This document shows, one piece after another, positions 1 to 7,479 of a DNA stretch of 64,000 nt (position 1 is its first letter; every line of letters begins with the position of its first letter). The translations under genes and the position numbers were made by a program. Below the pieces are notes generated by a model. It was given only the letters and a program-made list of their open reading frames with translations. It did not search any database and was not told where the DNA came from. The DNA comes from Bacillus sp. B15-48 (GTDB lineage: Bacteria > Bacillota > Bacilli > Bacillales > Cytobacillaceae): positions 1,141,489 through 1,205,488 of the forward strand of contig NZ_WOFU01000001.1 of NCBI RefSeq assembly GCF_016879755.1, in the 5' to 3' direction.

Positions 1-2
1 AG

Positions 3-86
3 CAAAGTGGAATTGGCGCTGAACACGGCTACCCTGGTATTGAAATCTATACGAAGACAAAAGCTGTCGTCATTGATTTAGGTTAA
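3..86 (+). CDS. Aldehyde dehydrogenase family protein, C-terminal end only
   Basis: The window opens inside a + strand reading frame that ends with TAA at 84-86. The 27 visible residues contain SGIGAEHGYPGIEIYT followed by a short hydrophobic tail. That matches the conserved C-terminal segment of NAD(P)-dependent aldehyde dehydrogenases (typically SGxGxExGxxGIxxYT). The catalytic Cys/Glu and NAD-binding parts lie outside the window, so substrate cannot be judged. A strong hairpin terminator follows 15 nt after the stop. The assignment rests on one short motif, so it is moderate. Confidence 0.5.
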   Translation, partial: QSGIGAEHGYPGIEIYTKTKAVVIDLG

Positions 87-101
87 TATTTGTGAATGAG
101 A

Positions 102-139
102 AAAACAAGTAGAGAAGCGAATTTCTCTACTTGTTTTTT
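102..139. terminator. Bidirectional Rho-independent terminator
   Basis: A 15-bp perfect stem (arms 102-116 and 123-137, 6-nt loop) carries T-rich sequence on the right and A-rich sequence on the left. It can therefore end both the aldehyde dehydrogenase transcript (+) and the chrA transcript (-), which converge here. Confidence 0.85.
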
Positions 140-162
140 CTCTTATATTTTTTAAATTATAA

Positions 163-1362
163 TCAAAAGAATGTCATAAGTGTCCCACCTATGGCCCCTG
201 TTACGACAATAATCCATGGTGGCAACTTCCAATAAACGAGCATACTAAACAAAATAGCCGCAAAAGCAAAGTCAATAGGGGCTAGGATCGAACTAGTCCA
301 AATAGGCTGATAAAAAGCTGAGATTAAGATCCCAACGACCGCTGCATTTACGCCCATTAAAGCACCCTTGACCTTCGGGTTGCGGCGAAGACTATCCCAG
401 AAAGGAAGTGTACCTAAAATCAATAAAAATGCAGGTAAGAAAATAGCAATTGTTGCGAGTATCCCTCCTGTCCACCCATTCATTACAGCACCTAGATAGG
501 CTGCAAATGTAAATAATGGTCCCGGGACAGCTTGGGCAGCTCCATATCCGGCAAGAAACGCCTCTTCGCTCAACCAGCCAGTCGGTACAAATTCACGCTC
601 CAGTAATGGTAAGACGACATGTCCCCCTCCAAACACAAGGGAACCAGATCGATAGAAACTGTCAAACAAAGCAATCCAATTAGATGCCGTAAACTCCCTT
701 AAGATTGGAAGAAGGATGAGTAACCCAAAAAATAAGACTAAACAGATTGTTGCAAACCTGCGGGTAACTGGAAAGTGAACGCTCCCATCAGACTCATCTT
801 GTTGCTTTCTATATAGCAAGAAGCCAACAAGTGCAGCTAAAAGGATCATTCCTACCTGTGTATAGGATGTTTGCCACAACAAAGTGACCACTAATGCAAG
901 CAAAGCAATGGCCTTCCTACTTAAATCAGGAGTTAGATTTTTAGCCATACCTAATATCGCATGCGCAACAACAGCCACAGCGACAATTTTTAAGCCATGA
1001 ATCCAACCTGCATTACTTACATCAAAACCTTGAACAATCAATGCAAAGATTATTAGTGCCAATACAGAGGGGAATGTAAACCCTAGAAATGAGACAATTC
1101 CTCCTAATACTCCAGCGCGCATCACACCGATCCCAATCCCTACCTGACTACTAGCAGGACCGGGGAGGAATTGACATAACGCTACTAAATCTGCATAACT
1201 TTTTTCGTCCATCCACTTTCTTCGCCGAATGTATTCATTATGAAAATAACCTAAATGAGCAATAGGGCCACCAAATGAGGTAAAGCCTAATCTAGTCGAT
1301 ACGATAAAAATTTCAAGTAATAATCTAAATGAACTTCTTTCTTCTTTAGTTGACTTATCCAC
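163..1362 (-). CDS. chrA: Chromate transporter, long-chain CHR family (ChrA)
   Basis: This is a 399-residue multispanning inner-membrane protein of the CHR family, whose characterised members extrude chromate. It is the long, two-domain form. The N-terminal half has GFTSFGGPIAHLGYF (about residues 27-41) and QFLPGPASSQVGIGIG (about 64-79). The C-terminal half repeats the pattern as SGSLVFGGGHVVLPLL and AVPGPLFTFAAYLG, as expected for the inverted duplicated topology. The start is GTG at 1362, preceded by AGGAG. It stands alone: about 140 nt separate it from the GGDEF gene upstream on the same strand. Family membership is clear. Chromate as the physiological substrate is inferred from the family. 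Confidence 0.9.
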   Translation of the reverse strand: MDKSTKEERSSFRLLLEIFIVSTRLGFTSFGGPIAHLGYFHNEYIRRRKWMDEKSYADLVALCQFLPGPASSQVGIGIGVMRAGVLGGIVSFLGFTFPSVLALIIFALIVQGFDVSNAGWIHGLKIVAVAVVAHAILGMAKNLTPDLSRKAIALLALVVTLLWQTSYTQVGMILLAALVGFLLYRKQQDESDGSVHFPVTRRFATICLVLFFGLLILLPILREFTASNWIALFDSFYRSGSLVFGGGHVVLPLLEREFVPTGWLSEEAFLAGYGAAQAVPGPLFTFAAYLGAVMNGWTGGILATIAIFLPAFLLILGTLPFWDSLRRNPKVKGALMGVNAAVVGILISAFYQPIWTSSILAPIDFAFAAILFSMLVYWKLPPWIIVVTGAIGGTLMTFF

Positions 1363-1502
1363 TAAATTTTCTCCTCTCCTTATCCCCTATTGATCTCCTT
1401 AAATAGTCATATGCGATTTTCCTTCCCTCTATTAGGACAGCATTTGCCTTTTTAGTTTTCCGATAACCTATAATGGATATTAACATAATGTGAGCACTTA
1501 AC

Positions 1503-2447
1503 TTAAATAATATTATCTAAGCAACAACTACCTTTAATCATTTTACAATTTCTTTTAACTTTTGCTGTATATTCTGAAAGTTGTTCCATGCTTTCGAATG
1601 TAACGTACTTATTCGTGACAATAGCAATAGATAATGATACAAGTGGTATTTTCTCAGTAACTCCCTGTCGATTTTCTGCGATAACATACTGTTGTGAAAG
1701 GTGATTCGAATGATAAAAGCGCCTAATATTTTCATCAAAATCTTTAATGATTCCTTCACATATCGCTTTATAATCATAATGATTTTGAACGGCGATAAAA
1801 TCGTCCCCCCCAATATGCCCTAAAAATAACCCATTTTTCTCACATGTTGTTTTTAATAAGTTTGCCGTCGATTTAAGAAGGTCATCCCCTTTTTTAAATC
1901 CATATGTATCGTTATAGGTTTTAAAATGATCTATATCAAAATAGAGAATACTGAACTTTTCTTGATTAATCACTTCTTTTAACTTATTTTCAATCACATG
2001 GTTTCCTGGCAATCTTGTTAAAGGATTTAAAAAGCTTGCAAATTCCACTTGGACCTCAACTAATTTCATAAGCAATCTTTGAATGCTAACAATGCCAATA
2101 TATTTTTTCTCCCTCGTAACGATGACATAATCGTACCGATCTTCTTCCTTCCTTTGCATAGCTAAATTACTTACATCCGTAATCGATTGAAAATAATCTA
2201 CAATAAGAGGTTTTTTATTTGTGATTAATTTGATGGACCTACCCATATAGAGATTATAACCATATAAATTACCCATTTTTTCATAAAAGTCTGTTCTAGT
2301 TATTAGGGAGACTGGTTCTTCTTTCTTTACGATAACCACTCCATGTATGCTAGGATTCTCACTAAATATCGTATGTACTGTTTTACTAATCGCATCTAGG
2401 GAAATACATGGTACCTGTTCCGCAATTTCACCTATATACGCTGCCAT
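1503..2447 (-). CDS. CBS-pair + GGDEF domain protein (putative diguanylate cyclase, GGDDF variant)
   Basis: A 314-residue cytosolic protein. Residues about 15-130 look like a degenerate CBS pair (VVIVKKEEPVSLITRTDF, and YVIVTREKKYIGIVSIQRLL). A GGDEF domain follows from about residue 140 (NPLTRLPGN, YFDIDHFKTYND, then HIGGDDFIAV). The signature is GGDDF rather than GG[D/E]EF, with Asp replacing the metal-binding Glu, so cyclase activity is uncertain. No RxxD inhibitory site is visible just upstream of the motif. It lies 37 nt downstream of the EAL gene and has its own ribosome site (AAGGTGAAAGG before ATG 2447). Domain order across the two genes, EAL then CBS-GGDEF, equals that of the fused EAL-CBS-GGDEF proteins of other bacteria. 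Confidence 0.85.
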   Translation of the reverse strand: MAAYIGEIAEQVPCISLDAISKTVHTIFSENPSIHGVVIVKKEEPVSLITRTDFYEKMGNLYGYNLYMGRSIKLITNKKPLIVDYFQSITDVSNLAMQRKEEDRYDYVIVTREKKYIGIVSIQRLLMKLVEVQVEFASFLNPLTRLPGNHVIENKLKEVINQEKFSILYFDIDHFKTYNDTYGFKKGDDLLKSTANLLKTTCEKNGLFLGHIGGDDFIAVQNHYDYKAICEGIIKDFDENIRRFYHSNHLSQQYVIAENRQGVTEKIPLVSLSIAIVTNKYVTFESMEQLSEYTAKVKRNCKMIKGSCCLDNII

Positions 2448-2484
2448 CCTTTCACCTTCTACCTACGCGATTTTCTTTTCTTGT

Positions 2485-3369
2485 TTATGAAGTAAACTTT
2501 AATAAAAATGGTATGTTTCCTTGAATGATTTCCTCTTTTGGTTTCCCTAAAGCATATCCTTGGCCATAAGTTATTCCTTGTTCGCGTAAAAAGGTTAAAT
2601 CCTCTAGTCTTTCTATTCCTTCTGCGATAACTTCTGTCTTTGCTTGGTTTGCATAATCGATAAGTAATTGAACCAATTGCTGTTGTTCCTTATTTTGATC
2701 AATATTTTGAATTAACGACTTATCTAGTTTAATAAATTCAGGCTTTAAATAAATGAGCGTTTTCAAACTATTGTAACCGGAACCTACATCATCGATTGCA
2801 ATTCGGAATCCTTGTGAACGATAATTTGAAAGAACCTTCTCAAATAGTGAAAAATCAGTCACCGCAGTTCTCTCCGTCAATTCAAAAACAACCTGTTCAG
2901 GCTCAATCCCAAGCTCGGATAAAAGCTGAAGTGTTTCCCCACTCTGATATTTTGAATCGAGTAAAACAAAGGGGTGAATATTAATAAAAAGTAAAGGAGG
3001 GGACGGATGTACACAGCCTTTATTTCTACTAATAAAACGGTTAAGAGATAGATTCCTACAAAAGCATTCAAATAAAAATACTTGGTTCGATTGGCCAACA
3101 AATTCATAAAATTTTTCAGTATCTGAAAATAAATGAGGATCAGTGGGCCGATTCAATGCCTCATATCCAATCGTTTCCCCTGATTTTAGCTTTACTATTG
3201 GCTGGAAAAATGTATTTAAAGCATGGGTTTTCATTATTTTTCGCAATTCCTTCAACCTTCGGTAATATAAAACCTCTTTCTTTCTTCTCTCGTTTAAATT
3301 CTTTAAATAGGATATGAAAATATTTGATTCATTTGCTGAATTTAGCTGAAAAGAGATCTGTCTGTTCAT
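2485..3369 (-). CDS. EAL-domain cyclic-di-GMP phosphodiesterase
   Basis: A 294-residue protein with no membrane segment, consisting of a short helical N-terminus and one EAL domain that hydrolyses c-di-GMP to pGpG. Catalytic motifs are intact: YEAL (about 69), FINIHP with the metal-binding Asn, VFELTE, AIDDVGSGYNSL with both Asp, IKLDK, AEGIE and the terminal YGQGYALGKP. It should therefore be active. It is the first gene of a two-gene unit with the CBS-GGDEF gene (gap 37 nt), so opposing enzymes or a sensor/effector pair are made together. A hairpin with a T-run lies about 105 nt upstream of its start. Confidence 0.9.
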   Translation of the reverse strand: MNRQISFQLNSANESNIFISYLKNLNERRKKEVLYYRRLKELRKIMKTHALNTFFQPIVKLKSGETIGYEALNRPTDPHLFSDTEKFYEFVGQSNQVFLFECFCRNLSLNRFISRNKGCVHPSPPLLFINIHPFVLLDSKYQSGETLQLLSELGIEPEQVVFELTERTAVTDFSLFEKVLSNYRSQGFRIAIDDVGSGYNSLKTLIYLKPEFIKLDKSLIQNIDQNKEQQQLVQLLIDYANQAKTEVIAEGIERLEDLTFLREQGITYGQGYALGKPKEEIIQGNIPFLLKFTS

Positions 3370-3472
3370 TAGCTGGCTCTCCTACTTTGGATAGATATTA
3401 TATTTATTTTAATCATCTAATGTGTATGTAATGTAAATGCCACAAAAAGATTTCGTTAATTCTGTACCCAAT

Positions 3473-3573
3473 AAAAAAAACTCGCCGATTGGCGAGCCTT
3501 AAAGGCGAAGACAGAGGCGTAGTCACGCGGAGCCTGATTGATTTTTCTAAGGGCTAAAGCCCAAAGAAAAACC
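3473..3573 (-). promoter_or_regulatory. Structured leader ending in a terminator-like hairpin upstream of the EAL gene
   Basis: Read on the minus strand, a long hairpin (3540-3573, GGGC-TTTA-GCCC apex) is followed by GC-rich short stems. These end in GCTCGCC-AATC-GGCGAGT plus eight T (3473-3497). It lies 105-205 nt before the EAL start codon. A terminator in that position suggests a premature-termination switch. It could instead be the end of an unseen short transcript or a dispersed repeat. I do not recognise a known c-di-GMP riboswitch consensus here. Confidence 0.4.
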
Positions 3574-3600
3574 TTATTGCACTTTCCTGGTGTATTAGAC

Positions 3601-3638
3601 AAAAAAGGCATTGGTAAACTTTTTACCAATGCCTTTTT
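3601..3638 (-). terminator. Rho-independent terminator of the M20 amidohydrolase gene
   Basis: A near-perfect 14-bp stem (AAGGCATTGGTAAA paired with its complement) with a T-run on the minus strand lies about 20 nt after the stop codon of the M20 gene. A-rich and T-rich flanks make it potentially bidirectional. Confidence 0.85.
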
Positions 3639-3656
3639 AATTCAGAGCAAATCCTC

Positions 3657-4853
3657 TTAAGTTTCATTGCCATCACAGTAAGAAGCTACAACGGCAGCCA
3701 TCGCTTTCGCACTAATGATAAGGCTGTTTTCATTGATATCAAATTTAGGATGATGATGTGAGTATGCTTCACCTGACTCAGGAGCAGCACCGACATAGAA
3801 GAAACATCCTGGTACTTTTTCAAGGTAGTAAGCAAAATCCTCTGAAGGCGGCTGTGGTGGTGTTTCCAAAACAGCCTCTACCTCTGGAATGGATGCTTGT
3901 TCTAGAGCTTGACGTACCTGTTCTGTTACTTCAGGATCATTATATAGAACAGGATAGTCATTGTTATATTCAAAAATTGATTTTACTCCATATGATGTTT
4001 CTAATCCTTCTGCAAAGGCACGAACTTGAGCTTCGACGGTATCTCGCGTCTCAGGAGACATGGTGCGAACATCTCCTTCAATCGTAACCGCATCTTTGAT
4101 TACATTAAATGTCCCTTTTCCATCAAAGTTCCCAATCGTAATCGAAGCTGTATCAAATGGGTTGATCCGGCGACTAACGATGGTTTGTACATTCATGACG
4201 AATGAACTTGCTGCCACAATCGCATCGTTTGCTAAATGAGGTGAAGAACCATGACCGCCTTTCCCTTGAACAACTAATTTAAAATAGGATCTTCCTGTTT
4301 GTGTGTTTCCGCTTCGGTAATAAATATGGCCTGTTTTCATGGTAGACATGACATGAATCCCAATGATGGCATCTACGCCATCAAGTACGCCTGCTTTAAT
4401 CATTCCGATTGCTCCGCCTGGAGGTGTTTCTTCTGCTGGTTGATGAATGACTTTAATCGTACCTGTTAATTGATCTTTAAACTCCGCTAATGTCTCAGCT
4501 AATACCAACATATAGGCTGTGTGACCGTCATGACCACAAGCATGCATAACACCTTCATTTTTTGATGCAAAAGGCAGCCCTGTTTCTTCCTTGATTGGTA
4601 GGGCATCAAAATCGGCACGAATCGCTATCGTTTTTCCTGGTCTCGACCCTTTAATGGTAATAACGACACCACGCTCACCACCGAAGTTTGTCTCTACTGA
4701 ATCAACAGGAACTTCTTTATAAAAATCACGAATATATTTTGCCGTTTCTTCTTCATGGAAAGAAAGCTCTGGATGTTCATGAAGATAACGGCGAATCTCA
4801 ATAATTCGATCCTTTTTTTCATCTAATTTTTCCATTAGTTCGTCTAATAACAT
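3657..4853 (-). CDS. M20D-family metal-dependent amidohydrolase
   Basis: A 398-residue cytosolic zinc/manganese peptidase-like amidohydrolase of the group that includes hippurate hydrolase, IAA-amino-acid hydrolases and N-acetyl-diaminopimelate deacetylase-like enzymes. Metal-site motifs are visible: MHACGHDGHTAY (about 107-118), HQPAEETPPGGAIGMI with the catalytic Glu pair, GIHV, and a late HHHPKFDINE. The dimerisation domain (GKGGHGSSPHLANDAI) sits between them. The start follows AGGGG. It is 68 nt downstream of the MFS transporter gene and probably cotranscribed, so transporter and hydrolase may handle the same N-acyl compound. The exact substrate cannot be read from sequence. Confidence 0.85.
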   Translation of the reverse strand: MLLDELMEKLDEKKDRIIEIRRYLHEHPELSFHEEETAKYIRDFYKEVPVDSVETNFGGERGVVITIKGSRPGKTIAIRADFDALPIKEETGLPFASKNEGVMHACGHDGHTAYMLVLAETLAEFKDQLTGTIKVIHQPAEETPPGGAIGMIKAGVLDGVDAIIGIHVMSTMKTGHIYYRSGNTQTGRSYFKLVVQGKGGHGSSPHLANDAIVAASSFVMNVQTIVSRRINPFDTASITIGNFDGKGTFNVIKDAVTIEGDVRTMSPETRDTVEAQVRAFAEGLETSYGVKSIFEYNNDYPVLYNDPEVTEQVRQALEQASIPEVEAVLETPPQPPSEDFAYYLEKVPGCFFYVGAAPESGEAYSHHHPKFDINENSLIISAKAMAAVVASYCDGNET

Positions 4854-4921
4854 TTGATTATCCCCTAACGATTGAATAATTTAAAACATGTTTAGCCATT
4901 TTTTTTATTCCTTCTAATCCT

Positions 4922-6363
4922 TTAATGAATTGGTTCTGGTTCCTTAGGTGTCGGGTTTTCTTTTTGTTTTGGAGATTCTTCGGGTGCCGTTTTCCCTGCA
5001 TCTCTAGGAACCATAAACACAATGGAGAGAATAGATAGCACACCGAATATTACGTTTACGATAATCCCTGCCGTAGCTGCGGTTTCAAGACTAACAACCT
5101 CTCCAATTGAAGTAAAAACAGTTGCTGAAATCGCAACACCGAACGCACCACCAAGGGAACTGGCCATTTTGTAAATCCCGGCAGCTTCGCCAACTTTGTG
5201 TGAAGGTGCATTGGATACAGATGTATCTGTTGACGGAGTCGCATAAATTCCAAGTCCAAGTCCGAATAAAGAAAAACCAATAAAAACGGCCACTGTATAA
5301 GCTAAGTCAGGCAAAAATGTTAAGCCCATTATGCCTACACCTACTGTTGTGATGGTAGCTCCCCAAACCATCGGTGTTTTTGCGCCTATTTTCTGTAAAA
5401 TTTTCTCTCCGACACGAATCATTGCTAACACTGCTACTAAATAACCTAACGACAACATACCTGCTTGAAATTCACTAAAGCCTCTACCTACTTGCACATA
5501 AGTATTTGCGACAACAAGAGTACCAGCAACCGCGTTTAATAAGAAATTAGAAATCGTTGCACCAGAATATGGTTTATTTTTAAATAAAGAAAAATCAATT
5601 AGGACGACCTCTTTACTTTTCTCTACTCTGATGAAAACAATGGCTCCAATGATCGTAACGACTGCAAGACCGATTGTAATCACGCTTGTCCATCCTAAAT
5701 CTTCACCAAACGTAATAAATACGTTTAGAGCAAGCATTGTAATGATAAAAATGACTAACCCAGTGTAGTCGAATTTAAAAGTACCTGTTGATTTAACTTT
5801 ACTTTCTGGAGTATCTTTAATTAGCCACATACTGAGTAGAGAGAATATAATCGCAAAGATGAATATCCATTTCCATCCCATATACGTTGCGATTGCACCA
5901 CCTGCGAAAGAGGCAACCCCTGACCCCCCCAAGATCCAATCGACCAGTAACTAAGAGCCCGTTGACGTTCTGCACCTTCAAAATAAGCCTTCATTAACGC
6001 AATTGTTGCAGGCATAATACATGCTGCTGAAAGTCCTTGAATGACCCGACCGATGATTAGTAAAACAGGGCCTTGTGATAGTACAATGCAGAGGGAACCG
6101 ATAATACTTAAGATTAGCCCGATATAGGTCATTTTTTTTCGACCAATTTTATCTGCTAACCCACCAGCAGCAACGATAAACATCCCTGAGAATAAAGCAG
6201 TTAAACTGATTGCAATATTTATTGTCTGGAGTGGAATTCCTAAATTTCCTTGAACAGCCGGAACAATATTGACCATTGACTGAGCAAAAAGCCAAAACGT
6301 GATAACCCCGAATACAATCCCAATAATCAATTTATTTGTGCCTTTATAACTTGTTGTTTCCAT
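4922..6363 (-). pseudogene. MFS transporter (DHA2-like, 14-TM type), frameshifted in a G7 run
   Basis: Two overlapping frames encode one major facilitator protein. The N-terminal part (ATG 6363, good GGAGG) runs through GLADKIGRKKM and FEGAERQRALSYWSIGSWGG. The rest continues in another frame from SGVASFAGGAIATYMGWKW to the end at 4922. The break falls in a run of seven G on the coding strand (5924-5930). Eight G would restore a single frame of about 480 codons. The upstream frame stops shortly after the break. This is either a true null or phase-variable allele, or a sequencing error. A short leader ORF and terminator lie upstream, and the M20 amidohydrolase lies downstream in the same orientation. 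Confidence 0.8.
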
Positions 6364-6463
6364 AATTGAACCTCCATTTTCAGGTTAAGTAGCTTTGTCG
6401 TTTTTTATATGTACCTGTTTATCATTTGCAGATAAATTATTAAATAACCACAAAATCCTTAAT

Positions 6464-6489
6464 AAAAAAAAAGACAGGTTACCCTGTCT
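6464..6489 (-). terminator. Leader terminator (attenuator) upstream of the MFS-M20 operon
   Basis: On the minus strand AGACAGG-GTAA-CCTGTCT (7-bp stem, GNRA-type loop, 6472-6489) is followed immediately by eight T. It lies about 100 nt before the MFS start codon and 15 nt after the stop codon of the leader ORF. There is no full gene upstream on this strand (the neighbouring rluF is divergent), so this terminator sits inside the 5' leader of the MFS transcript. Confidence 0.7.
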
Positions 6490-6503
6490 AAAACATTAGT
6501 AAA

Positions 6504-6542
6504 TCATCTTAACTTTTCAAGCCATGCCTTATTAATAACCAT
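6504..6542 (-). CDS. Putative 12-residue leader peptide of the MFS operon
   Basis: The ORF reads MVINKAWLEKLR-stop, with ATG at 6542 and TGA at 6504-6506. A good ribosome site (GAGGGTGG, a few nucleotides before ATG) precedes it. Its position directly ahead of a terminator hairpin and a multidrug-type MFS gene is the layout of translation-controlled attenuators of antibiotic-resistance genes (as with the erm, cat and bmrCD leaders). The segment TAAAACA just 5' of its SD can pair with TGTTTTA just 5' of the terminator. Function is inferred from layout only. Confidence 0.5.
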   Translation of the reverse strand: MVINKAWLEKLR

Positions 6543-6668
6543 TTCCACCCTCTGTTTTACCACTATTTATGATACAGTTTATTTAAATGAGATTTTTGAT
6601 TCGCTCTTTAAAATAAGGTATATTTGATACGCGAATAAATAATTATCATACTTAAGGTCGTGATTAAC

Positions 6669-7376
6669 ATGCGCATTAATAAATATATTAGTGAAGCTGG
6701 AAAAGCATCGAGGCGAGGTGCGGATAAATTAATTACTGAAGGAAGAGTCACAATCAATGGAAAACGTGCAAAAATAGGTGACCAAGTCGAGCCAGGCGAT
6801 GATGTCCTAGTAAATGGGGCACCGGTTCGGGTCGCTCGAAATAATGTCTATATTGCTTTAAATAAACCTGTAGGGATTACAAGTACGACAGAAAAGAATG
6901 TTAAGGGGAATATTGTTGATTTAGTGAATCATCCATTAAGAGTTTTTAATATAGGACGGCTAGATAAAGATTCAGAAGGCTTAATCCTCCTAACAAACGA
7001 TGGGGATATCGTTAATGAGATTTTACGTTCTGAAAATAGGCATGAAAAGGAATATATCGTTTCAGTAGACAAACCGATCACTCCTGAATTTGTAAAGAAT
7101 ATGTCTGAAGGTGTAAAAATATTAGGTACAAAAACACTTCCTTGTGAAGTAAAGCCGTTATCGAAATTTGATTTCCAAATTATTTTAACACAGGGGTTAA
7201 ATCGACAAATTCGACGCATGTGCGAAGCGTTAGGCTACAATGTTTATAGACTGCAAAGAATTCGGATTATGAATATCCATTTAGGAAACCTCCCTCCTGG
7301 ACAATGGAGAGATTTATCAAAAAAAGAACGCACACAATTATTTAAAGAACTAAACTATGAACCAAAGGAATGGTAA
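6669..7376 (+). CDS. rluF: 23S rRNA pseudouridine synthase, RluF-like (RsuA family)
   Basis: A 235-residue protein with an N-terminal S4 RNA-binding domain ([19 protein letters not shown], residues 1-19) and an RsuA/RluB/E/F catalytic domain. That domain carries [16 protein letters not shown], where the Asp is the catalytic residue. The [16 protein letters not shown] motif is typical of RluF, which modifies U2604 (E. coli numbering) of 23S rRNA. I chose ATG 6669, because the in-frame GTG at 6660 is too close to the AAGG ribosome site. The gene is monocistronic, divergent from the MFS unit, and followed by a clear terminator. Confidence 0.88.
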   Translation: MRINKYISEAGKASRRGADKLITEGRVTINGKRAKIGDQVEPGDDVLVNGAPVRVARNNVYIALNKPVGITSTTEKNVKGNIVDLVNHPLRVFNIGRLDKDSEGLILLTNDGDIVNEILRSENRHEKEYIVSVDKPITPEFVKNMSEGVKILGTKTLPCEVKPLSKFDFQIILTQGLNRQIRRMCEALGYNVYRLQRIRIMNIHLGNLPPGQWRDLSKKERTQLFKELNYEPKEW

Positions 7377-7387
7377 AGTTCATACGA

Positions 7388-7425
7388 AAAAGCACCTTTC
7401 AATAATGGAGAGGTGCTTCTTTTAT
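7388..7425 (+). terminator. Rho-independent terminator of rluF
   Basis: Stem AAGCACCT...AGGTGCTT followed by CTTTT, 12 nt after the rluF stop codon. Confidence 0.85.
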
Positions 7426-7479
7426 TGCGTTATAGTATCTGGTTGTTGTACGTAAATATGTTCATTGTGCGTGTAAACA

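Noticed and set aside
1380..1502. Extra small ORF or promoter between chrA and the GGDEF gene
   Set aside because: Several AGGAG-like stretches exist but no ORF of credible length follows any of them apart from chrA.
3473..3573. Known c-di-GMP-I (GEMM) riboswitch
   Set aside because: The conserved GEMM core is absent from both strands; only hairpins and a terminator can be supported.
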